Assembly (NCBI GenBank): GCA_018711755.1 | Contig: DVHY01000061.1 | Location: 1 to 7,191, forward strand | Length of the DNA: 7,191 bases | Source: Candidatus Limivicinus faecipullorum | GTDB taxonomy: Bacteria; Bacillota; Clostridia; Oscillospirales; Oscillospiraceae | Direction of reading: 5' to 3' | Shown: one piece after another, positions 1 to 5,259 of the stretch | How the letters are laid out: each line of letters starts with the position of its first letter | Numbering within the stretch: position 1 is the stretch's first letter | The notes under the pieces: generated by a model | The model's database searches: none | Seen by the model: only the letters and a program-made list of their open reading frames with translations | Told to the model about the DNA's origin: nothing | Position numbers and translations under genes: made by a program

Positions 1-21
1 GGGCGCAACTCTGTCGGCCAT
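1..21 (-). CDS. 5' end of a divergent gene leaving the window, product unknown
   Basis: Read on the minus strand, an ATG at 21-19 begins the peptide MADRVAP and runs off the left edge. It is preceded by a perfect AGGAGG ribosome binding site (minus strand, 34-29) at a 7-base spacing and by a plausible promoter further upstream, so it is very probably a real gene start. Seven residues are not enough to assign a product. It is divergent from the DUF4364-like gene, and the two share a short promoter region. Confidence 0.7.
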
Positions 22-45
22 GGATATACCTCCTATTGTCTGGAT

Positions 46-58
46 TGAAGAATCTTCA
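46..58. repeat. 13-bp palindrome near the minus-strand transcription start
   Basis: TGAAGAATCTTCA is a perfect inverted repeat with 6-base arms around one central base. It lies between the minus-strand -10 region and its ribosome binding site, overlapping the predicted transcription start. That is a usual place for a repressor operator. The regulator is unknown and a chance palindrome is possible. Confidence 0.35.
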
Positions 59-62
59 GTAC

Positions 63-93
63 AGTGTATGCGCCGGTGGCGGCAGTGTGTCAA
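63..93 (-). promoter_or_regulatory. candidate sigma-A promoter for the left-edge minus-strand gene
   Basis: On the minus strand a perfect TTGACA lies at 93-88. The best -10 candidate is TACACT at 68-63 (4 of 6 consensus bases) with a long 19-base spacer; CATACA at 70-65 gives a 17-base spacer but fits less well. The predicted start near base 56 falls inside the palindrome at 46-58. The -35 box is convincing and the -10 box is weak. Confidence 0.45.
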
Positions 94-100
94 TTAAGAC

Positions 101-130
101 TTGAAAAAAGCCGGGACTACAGTATATAAT
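101..130 (+). promoter_or_regulatory. sigma-A promoter for DUF4364-like gene and asnA
   Basis: TTGAAA at 101-106 and a perfect TATAAT at 125-130 are separated by 18 bases, close to the sigma-A ideal. The predicted start near base 137 leaves a leader of only about 20 bases before the ATG at 158, which leaves no room for a T-box or riboswitch. Its -35 box lies 7 bases from the opposing minus-strand -35 box, so the two promoters could interfere or be co-regulated. Confidence 0.75.
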
Positions 131-157
131 ATGATGAATTACTGTTTGGAGGTGCCT

Positions 158-712
158 ATGGGACGTCTGGGATTCATCCATGAAAAGCTGGATATAAAGA
201 TACTCATACTCTATATCCTGCGCCGCCTGCCGGGGACGGTGGACCCGGAAACCCTGGCGGAACTGTGCCAGTGCGACAGCGGCGTGGGCTATTTCGATTA
301 CTCCGACTGCCTGGCGGAGCTGGTGGAGACCGGCCATATCCACGAGGACGAGGAGGGCTACTGCATCACCGAGAAGGGCGCCAGAAACGCCGACGCCGTG
401 GAGAGCAGCCTGCCCTATTCCGTGCGCTCCAAGGCCCAGAAACTCATCGCCCCCGTGGAGGAGCGGATGCGCAGGGCCGCCATGATAACGGCAAAGCAGC
501 ACGACAGCCAGGGCGGTATCACCGTGGAGCTGGCCATGTCCGACGGAGTGGGAGAGATAATCCGCCTCAGCTTCCTCTGCGCCAACGAGGAACAGGCCAA
601 ACAGGTACAGAAAAATTTCCGCCGGGATGCGGAGGGCTACTATCAGAAGATAGTGGAGCTGCTGAGCCGCCCCCAGGAGAAAGACAAAAAGAAGCAGGAG
701 AAGAACAAATGA
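158..712 (+). CDS. DUF4364-family protein, winged-helix-like
   Basis: This encodes 184 residues resembling the DUF4364 family, small proteins of unknown function found mainly in Clostridia. Residues about 8-75 read as a winged-helix-like fold: a hydrophobic first helix (LDIKILILYIL), a helix-turn-helix-like stretch (PETLAELCQCD, then YSDCLAELVETGHI) and a wing ending GYCITEKG. Residues about 88-110 are a basic helix, about 118-142 probably form strands, and the last ten residues are mostly lysine, glutamate and glutamine. No transmembrane segment is seen. I chose ATG 158 because GGAGGT at 148-153 sits just upstream; an in-frame TTG at 101 is part of the promoter -35 box. Its stop overlaps the asnA start in an ATGA, so the two are translationally coupled. 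A DNA-binding role is inferred from the fold; a link to asparagine control rests only on position. Confidence 0.85.
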   Translation: MGRLGFIHEKLDIKILILYILRRLPGTVDPETLAELCQCDSGVGYFDYSDCLAELVETGHIHEDEEGYCITEKGARNADAVESSLPYSVRSKAQKLIAPVEERMRRAAMITAKQHDSQGGITVELAMSDGVGEIIRLSFLCANEEQAKQVQKNFRRDAEGYYQKIVELLSRPQEKDKKKQEKNK

Positions 713-1722
713 AAACTATCATTCCTCAAGACTACAAAAGCATACTTTCCATCTATGATACTCAGAAAGCCATCAGCCTGTTAAAGCGGCTGTTTGAAGA
801 TAACCTGGGGGCAAAGCTGAACCTGTACCGGGTCTCCGCCCCTCTGTTCGTGGACGAGAACTCCGGCCTCAACGACAACCTCAACGGCTATGAGCGGCCC
901 GTCTCCTTTGACATCCTCCGCTCCGAGCACAGGGCCGAGGTGGTCCAGTCCCTGGCCAAGTGGAAGCGCCTGGCCCTCAAACGCTACGGCTTCTACCCCG
1001 GCAAGGGCATATACACCGATATGAACGCCATCCGCCGGGACGAGGACGAGCTGGACAACCTCCACTCCGTCTATGTGGACCAGTGGGACTGGGAAAAGGT
1101 GATCCTACAGGAGAACAGGAACCTGGATTACCTGAAGCTCACGGTGATGGACATTGTCGCCGCCATCTGCGACACCCAGGACACCATGCAGGCTATCTAC
1201 CCCCAGCTGTCTGTGCTGCCCAAGCTCAAACGCCAGGTGAGCTTCGTAACTTCCCAGCAGCTGGAGGATATGTATCCCGACCTCAGCTCCAAGGAGCGGG
1301 AGAACGCCTATCTGAAAGACCACGGCACCGCCTTCATCATAGGCATCGGCGCTCCCCTCAAGTCCGGCAAGCCCCACGACGGTAGGGCCCCGGACTATGA
1401 CGACTGGTCCCTCAACGGGGACATCATGTTCTGGTATGACGTGCTGGGCTGCGCCATGGAGATATCCTCCATGGGCATCCGTGTGGACCCGGAGTCCATG
1501 GACCGGCAGCTCACCATGGCCGGCTGCGACAGCCGCCGGGAACTGCCCTATCACAAGGCCCTGCTGAACGGGGAAATGCCCCTCACCATAGGCGGCGGCA
1601 TCGGCCAGTCACGCCTCTCCATGCTGCTGCTGGGCAAGGCCCACATCGGCGAGGTCCAGGCCTCTATCTGGGACAAGGACACCATGGAAAAATGTGAAAA
1701 GGCGGGGATCATCCTGCTGTGA
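709..1722 (+). CDS. asnA: aspartate--ammonia ligase (asparagine synthetase A)
   Basis: A cytoplasmic enzyme of 337 residues (E. coli AsnA has about 330) that makes asparagine from aspartate, ammonia and ATP, releasing AMP and pyrophosphate. Its fold is related to class II aminoacyl-tRNA synthetases. Family motifs are present in order: DNLNGYERPVSF (56-67), SLAKWKR (81-87), HSVYVDQWDWEK (119-130), RAPDYDDWSLNGDI (226-239), EISSMGIRVD (251-260) and GGGIGQSRLSMLLL (295-308, the class II motif 3-like ATP-binding segment). It looks complete. The start at 709 has AGGAG at 696-700 with an 8-base spacing and overlaps the upstream stop by 4 bases; the open frame extends further upstream only as a shadow of the DUF4364-like gene. 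Isoleucine codons are mostly ATC (17 of 24 by hand count), unlike the next two genes. The partner is not AsnC, the usual E. coli regulator of asnA. Confidence 0.97.
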   Translation: MKTIIPQDYKSILSIYDTQKAISLLKRLFEDNLGAKLNLYRVSAPLFVDENSGLNDNLNGYERPVSFDILRSEHRAEVVQSLAKWKRLALKRYGFYPGKGIYTDMNAIRRDEDELDNLHSVYVDQWDWEKVILQENRNLDYLKLTVMDIVAAICDTQDTMQAIYPQLSVLPKLKRQVSFVTSQQLEDMYPDLSSKERENAYLKDHGTAFIIGIGAPLKSGKPHDGRAPDYDDWSLNGDIMFWYDVLGCAMEISSMGIRVDPESMDRQLTMAGCDSRRELPYHKALLNGEMPLTIGGGIGQSRLSMLLLGKAHIGEVQASIWDKDTMEKCEKAGIILL

Positions 1723-1729
1723 CCTGCTG

Positions 1730-1746
1730 CCGCCCCTAAAGGGCGG
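1730..1746 (+). other. GC-rich hairpin between asnA and the MBOAT gene
   Basis: CCGCCC (1730-1735) pairs perfectly with GGGCGG (1741-1746) around a CTAAA loop. No T-tract follows, so it is not a standard intrinsic terminator. The ribosome binding site of the next gene (AAGGGAG, 1747-1753) starts at the base after the stem. It could stabilise the upstream message, pause polymerase or affect initiation of the MBOAT gene; which of these applies cannot be told from sequence. Confidence 0.6.
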
Positions 1747-1758
1747 AAGGGAGCGTAT

Positions 1759-3201
1759 ATGTCATTTGTAAACCTACAGTTCTGGGCGCTGTTCCTGCCC
1801 CTCAGCTTTCTCGCCTATGCTCTGATGAGAAGCGCGAAGGGGCAGAACGCCGTGCTGCTGCTGGCCAGTCTCGTGTTCTATGCGAGCTATGACCTTAAAT
1901 ACCTGCTGCTGCTTGTGTTCTGCACGGCCCTCGGCTATCTGGGCGGCCGCCTGGGGGGACGGGACCGGCGCATATATATAGCCGCCGCCCTGGGGGAGCT
2001 GCTGGTGCTGCTGGTGTTCAAATACACCGGCTTTGCCCTGGGCAGCATACAGAGCCTCACGGGCCTGAACTTCAGCCTGCCGGAGATACTGCTGCCGGTG
2101 GGATTGAGCTTCTATGTGTTCCAGAGCTGTTCCTATCTCTTCGACCTGTACAATAATAAACTGGAGCCGGAGCGGGATATCATAAGCTACGGCCTTTTCG
2201 TCTGCTTTTTCCCCACGGTGGTCTCCGGGCCCATACAGAAGGGCCGGGAGCTGCTGCCCCAAATACGGGAAAAGCGGAAGCTCAGCTATGAGAACTTCAG
2301 CTTCTTTATCCTGGTCTTCCTCTGGGGCGCCTTTTTGAAACTGGTCATCGCCGACCGCCTGGCCCTGATGACCGACCGGCTCTTCGTGGAGTATTACAAC
2401 TACAGCGGCGCCATACTCATGGTCAACTCCCTGGCCTACACCTTCCAGATATACGCCGACTTCGCCGGCTACAGCTACATGGCCATTGCCGTCTCCCGGC
2501 TCTTCGGCTTTACCCTGAAGGACAATTTCCGCCAGCCCTATCTGGCCACGGATATACGGGACTTCTGGCGGCGCTGGCATATCTCCCTCACCGGCTGGTT
2601 CACCGAATACCTGTACTTCCCCCTGGGGGGCAGCCGGAAGGGGACTGCAAGGCGTTATGTAAACATATTTATAGTCTTCCTGGTGAGCGGGCTGTGGCAC
2701 GGGGCGGCCTGGAGCTTTGTGTTCTGGGGGGCCCTCCACGGCTTCTACCAGGTCTTCGGACATATCACCAGGCCCTGGCGCAATCACATTTATGACCGGC
2801 TGGGCATAGACCGCTCCAAGTCCGCTTTCAGGCTGGGGCAGCGATTTGTCACCTTCTCCCTTGTGAGCTTCGCCTGGATATTTTTCCGCTCGGAAAACCT
2901 GACCAAGGCTCTGGTATACTGCCGGAACATGCTCCGGGGCTTTGCTCCCTGGACCCTCTTTGACGGCAGCCTCACCGCCTTCGGCATAGGCGGGGCGGAC
3001 TGGGCGATCCTGCTCTTTGCCCTGGCTCTGCTGGGCATAGTGTCGGCGCTGAGGGAAAAGGGCTATGACAGCGGCTGCATCCTGAGACAGGGCATGGCGG
3101 CCCGGGCCCTGCTGTGCTGGGCGCTGTTCATGGTGATACTGGTCTTCGGGGCCTACGGCGGGGAGTATTCCGCCAGCGCCTTCATATATGCGGGGTTTTA
3201 G
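1759..3201 (+). CDS. MBOAT-family membrane O-acyltransferase (AlgI/DltB-like)
   Basis: A 480-residue polytopic membrane protein, a normal length for AlgI-type MBOAT proteins. Many hydrophobic segments span the chain, starting at about residues 8-24 and 31-50. Recognisable family blocks are PVGLSFYVFQS (113-123), QIYADFAGYSY (230-240), the region FRQPYLATDIRDFWRRWHIS with His274 and EYLYFPLGGSRKG just after it, and VSGLWHGAAWSF with His314, which corresponds to the invariant catalytic histidine of AlgI and DltB. Such proteins move an acyl group, usually acetyl, from a cytoplasmic donor to an exported polymer. The ATG has AAGGGAG at a 5-base spacing. The SGNH gene begins 3 bases after the stop and is its likely partner. 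The polymer is unknown: no alginate, D-alanyl-lipoteichoic acid or capsule genes are visible. Ile codons are mainly ATA (18 of 27 by hand count). Confidence 0.93.
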   Translation: MSFVNLQFWALFLPLSFLAYALMRSAKGQNAVLLLASLVFYASYDLKYLLLLVFCTALGYLGGRLGGRDRRIYIAAALGELLVLLVFKYTGFALGSIQSLTGLNFSLPEILLPVGLSFYVFQSCSYLFDLYNNKLEPERDIISYGLFVCFFPTVVSGPIQKGRELLPQIREKRKLSYENFSFFILVFLWGAFLKLVIADRLALMTDRLFVEYYNYSGAILMVNSLAYTFQIYADFAGYSYMAIAVSRLFGFTLKDNFRQPYLATDIRDFWRRWHISLTGWFTEYLYFPLGGSRKGTARRYVNIFIVFLVSGLWHGAAWSFVFWGALHGFYQVFGHITRPWRNHIYDRLGIDRSKSAFRLGQRFVTFSLVSFAWIFFRSENLTKALVYCRNMLRGFAPWTLFDGSLTAFGIGGADWAILLFALALLGIVSALREKGYDSGCILRQGMAARALLCWALFMVILVFGAYGGEYSASAFIYAGF

Positions 3202-3204
3202 GCT

Positions 3205-4620
3205 ATGAAGAAAATACTTAGACGCAGCCTTGCTCTGCTGCTGATTGTGATTTTTACCCTGGGCTCGGTGTGGGCCCTGGACAGGGTGCTGCTTATAAAG
3301 CGCTACGACGGGGTGCAGCCCATGGAGAGCTTTTACGCCCAGGAGCCGGGCACGGTGGATGTGCTGCTCATGGGCAACAGCCACATGGGCGTCCATGTGG
3401 ACACCGCCACTTTGTGGCAGGAATACGGTATCTCCGCCTTTGCCCTCTGGGGCGGGGTGCAGCCCATGTGGAACACTTATCATTTTCTGGTGGAGGCCCT
3501 GAAGTACCAGCAGCCCAAGGCGGTGGTGCTGGAGATAGGGGGACTCAGCGTTGAGGACGAGTACTCCGACGAGGCCACTCAGCTTAAGAACGTGGCGGGG
3601 ATGCACCTTAGCCTCAACAAGCTGGAGGCGGTGAAAGCCACGGCCCCCAGGGAACGCTGGGCCTCACTGTTGCTGGGCCTGCCGCTGTATCACCAGCGAT
3701 ACAGCGAGCTGACGGAGGAAGATTTTCAGTACTTCCCCTGGTCCGGGGAGCTGATAAACAACAAGGGCAGCTATGCCCTCTACGGCCATGGGGATTTCGA
3801 TATGGAAGACCCCTGGGCCATAGAGACCACGGCGGAGATAAGCGAAAAGTCCCTGGACTATTTTATGAGGATAGTCTCCCTCTGCCGGGAGCAGGGCATC
3901 AGGCTCATCCTGGTGAAGACCCCCACCGTGGACCTGGAGAAATACCAGCCCTATTCCAACGCCGCGGCCCGGCTGGCAGAGGAGCTTGGACTGGACTTCT
4001 ACGACTTCAACAAGATGGCGGAGGAGACCGGCATCGAGGGCGGGGACTTCTATTTTGATACCCACCTGAACCTCTGCGGTTCCAGGAAGCTGAGCCTCTG
4101 CCTGGGGCAGATACTTCTTGACAGCCTTGAACTGGACGACCACCGGGGAGACGGGGCTTATTCCAGCTGGGATATAAACGCCGAGAGCATTGACGACGGC
4201 TACCTGCTGGATATCACCCGGGCCGAGGACTATCTGGAGGAGCTGAAGCGGGGAGGTCGGGCCCTGCTGCTCATCAAGAACGGGGACTGGGAAAAACGGG
4301 AGCCCTACCTGAGCTTTGCAAAGGAGCTGGACGCTCTGGGAGTCTCGGAAGAGGAACTGCTCAGTGAGGACAGCGGCGCCTGGCTCATCGGGGACGGCGC
4401 TGCCGGAAAGACCGGAGCTATGGGCCTGAGCTTCACGATAGACGGCAAGAGCTTTGCCGTGAATTTTGAAGGTCTCAGCGCCGTGACGGAAAACGGCAGC
4501 ATAGTGTACAGCTTCCGGGACCTGGGCATGACCCTGCTGGTCTACGACTATAACTGCGGGAAAATACTGGATATAGTGGATTTCCTCCACACTGACGGCT
4601 TTGAACTGTCCAGAAACTGA
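3205..4620 (+). CDS. membrane-anchored SGNH/AlgX-like protein with extra C-terminal domain
   Basis: A 471-residue protein, probably acting outside the membrane with the MBOAT acyltransferase. Residues 1-7 are basic and about 9-25 form a signal anchor. The SGNH core follows: LLMGNSH with Gly57, Asn58, candidate nucleophile Ser59 and His60; GGVQPMWNTYHF; KAVVLEIGGL; LILVKTPT; and FYFDTHLN, where Asp285 and His287 would complete the triad in the style of AlgX/AlgJ/DltD-like proteins. After about residue 310 comes an extra region of some 150 residues with a hydrophobic strand (ALLLIKNGDW), then LDALGVSEEEL, SGAWLIGDG and finally LGMTLLVYDYNCGKILDIVDF. It recalls ILEI-type domains, with the segments in rearranged order. 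The start lies 3 bases after the MBOAT stop with only a weak GGGG site, suggesting coupled translation. The acyl substrate is unknown; acyl transfer or esterase activity is inferred. Confidence 0.85.
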   Translation: MKKILRRSLALLLIVIFTLGSVWALDRVLLIKRYDGVQPMESFYAQEPGTVDVLLMGNSHMGVHVDTATLWQEYGISAFALWGGVQPMWNTYHFLVEALKYQQPKAVVLEIGGLSVEDEYSDEATQLKNVAGMHLSLNKLEAVKATAPRERWASLLLGLPLYHQRYSELTEEDFQYFPWSGELINNKGSYALYGHGDFDMEDPWAIETTAEISEKSLDYFMRIVSLCREQGIRLILVKTPTVDLEKYQPYSNAAARLAEELGLDFYDFNKMAEETGIEGGDFYFDTHLNLCGSRKLSLCLGQILLDSLELDDHRGDGAYSSWDINAESIDDGYLLDITRAEDYLEELKRGGRALLLIKNGDWEKREPYLSFAKELDALGVSEEELLSEDSGAWLIGDGAAGKTGAMGLSFTIDGKSFAVNFEGLSAVTENGSIVYSFRDLGMTLLVYDYNCGKILDIVDFLHTDGFELSRN

Positions 4621-4623
4621 CGG

Positions 4624-4679
4624 AAAAATCGATGGCTTAGATTCCGGGGGCACCGGGGCCTAAGCCATCGAGATTTTTT
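4624..4679. terminator. strong bidirectional intrinsic terminator
   Basis: TCGATGGCTTAG (4629-4640) pairs perfectly with CTAAGCCATCGA (4660-4671), a 12-bp stem. The 19-base loop contains a second possible pairing, CCGG 4644-4647 with CCGG 4653-4656. AAAAA (4624-4628) precedes the stem and TTTTTT (4674-4679) follows, so each strand yields a hairpin and U-tract. It starts 8 bases beyond the SGNH stop and lies about 30 bases beyond the stop of the convergent DUF4830-like gene, so it can end both transcripts. Confidence 0.93.
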
Positions 4680-4700
4680 GCGGCGGAGCATTGCGGCGGA

Positions 4701-5153
4701 CTACTTGGATATCCTCTTGAGCCCGTGCATGAAGCCGTTGAGCGCATTGGTATGTATGTCGCCGGCAATGAGCTCGCCATCCTGAATGTACAGGGTGACG
4801 AACACCGGGCTGTCGCTGTCCGGGTAATTGGTGAGCTGATAGCTGTACTGCTGGCAGCTCTCACCCAGGTGCTCGTTGAGGTCATATCCCTGGGCCTGCT
4901 GCATGCGGTTATACTGGCTCATTATCCCCTCCAGCTTTTCAGGGACCACCACCGTGCGGAATTCTTCGGTGCCGGTGTCTATCTCCCAGCCCAGCTCCAG
5001 CAGAAAAGCCTGACGGCCCTCCAGGGTGGACATATCGAAGCCGCTTCCACTTCCGCCGCGCCAGCGCAGGAAAATCAGTCCCAGCAGCACCGCCGCCAGG
5101 ATGACGACGATGACGGTGGCCTTTCTCTTGGTTAGCCCTTGGCTTTTTAACAT
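4701..5153 (-). CDS. DUF4830-like single-pass membrane protein
   Basis: A 150-residue protein of unknown function resembling the DUF4830 family. A short basic N-terminus (KRK, 9-11) precedes one transmembrane helix at about 12-29, then a Gly/Ser linker and an extracytoplasmic domain. Family-like features are the segment GRQAFLLELGWEID, EFRTVVVPEKLEGIMSQYN, and a C-terminal half with CQQYSYQLTNYP, FVTLYIQDGELIAGDIHT and GFMHGLK. There is one cysteine in the outer domain and no lipobox. The frame stays open to a GTG at 5162, but the Shine-Dalgarno AGGTGA (minus strand, 5164-5159) overlaps that codon and lies 5 bases before ATG 5153, so 5153 is the better start. The gene is convergent with the SGNH gene and divergent from rsuA. 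Function cannot be inferred. Confidence 0.82.
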   Translation of the reverse strand: MLKSQGLTKRKATVIVVILAAVLLGLIFLRWRGGSGSGFDMSTLEGRQAFLLELGWEIDTGTEEFRTVVVPEKLEGIMSQYNRMQQAQGYDLNEHLGESCQQYSYQLTNYPDSDSPVFVTLYIQDGELIAGDIHTNALNGFMHGLKRISK

Positions 5154-5158
5154 CCCTC

Positions 5159-5165
5159 TCACCTC
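5159..5165 (-). promoter_or_regulatory. ribosome binding site that fixes the DUF4830-like start
   Basis: On the minus strand GAGGTGA (5165-5159) is spaced 5 bases from ATG 5153. It contains the GTG at 5162-5160 that would otherwise give a start three codons upstream, so that GTG has no ribosome binding site of its own. Confidence 0.7.
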
Positions 5166-5176
5166 AAGACAGACTA

Positions 5177-5205
5177 TTCAATTTTGCGGGAAAGTATGCT
5201 ATAAT
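5177..5205 (+). promoter_or_regulatory. extended -10 promoter for rsuA
   Basis: A perfect TATAAT at 5200-5205 carries the extended motif (TGC at 5197-5199). The -35 position, 17 bases upstream, holds only TTCAAT (5177-5182, 3 of 6 matches), usual for extended -10 promoters. Transcription should start near 5212, giving a leader of about 48 bases. Read on the other strand the same bases give TATTAT (5206-5201), a possible shared -10 for the divergent DUF4830-like gene, for which I see no other promoter. Confidence 0.72.
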
Positions 5206-5217
5206 ACCGCCATTGCT

Positions 5218-5243
5218 GCCCGGACAGCCCGGAGCGGCCCGGA
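5218..5243 (+). repeat. three tandemly spaced GCCCGGA repeats in the rsuA leader
   Basis: GCCCGGA occurs exactly at 5218-5224, 5227-5233 and 5237-5243, separated by 2 and 3 bases. All lie between the predicted transcription start and the ribosome binding site. Each copy contains self-complementary CCGG, so alternative pairings between copies are possible. A role in translation control is speculative. Confidence 0.6.
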
Positions 5244-5246
5244 TTT

Positions 5247-5253
5247 GGAGGTG
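5247..5253 (+). promoter_or_regulatory. ribosome binding site that selects the GTG start of rsuA
   Basis: GGAGGTG lies just before three in-frame candidate starts: GTG 5260, ATG 5266 and ATG 5269. Counting from the GGAGGT core, spacing is 7 bases to the GTG but 13 and 16 to the ATGs, so the GTG is preferred. Confidence 0.75.
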
Positions 5254-5259
5254 GACGCC

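Noticed and set aside
101..157. TTG start giving a 203-residue DUF4364-like protein
   Set aside because: The TTG is part of the promoter -35 box, so it would not be transcribed from that promoter; ATG 158 has a strong ribosome binding site.
137..157. T-box or amino-acid riboswitch before asnA
   Set aside because: The leader is about 20 bases and cannot hold such an element.
265..708. Upstream in-frame extension of asnA
   Set aside because: It overlaps the DUF4364-like gene in another frame, is Arg/Gly-rich, and the true start has a ribosome binding site and family alignment.
1774..3606. 610-residue open frame on the minus strand across the MBOAT gene and the start of the SGNH gene
   Set aside because: It is antisense to two genes with clear family motifs, has a low-complexity His/Gln/Gly/Pro-rich translation, and follows from the codon bias of the true genes.
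4725..5135. 136-residue plus-strand open frame opposite the DUF4830-like gene
   Set aside because: It is antisense to a protein with a membrane helix, ribosome binding site and family resemblance.
5026..5259. N-terminal extension of the pseudouridine synthase
   Set aside because: It runs through the divergent gene and the promoter; the S4 domain begins at the usual place with the GTG 5260 start.
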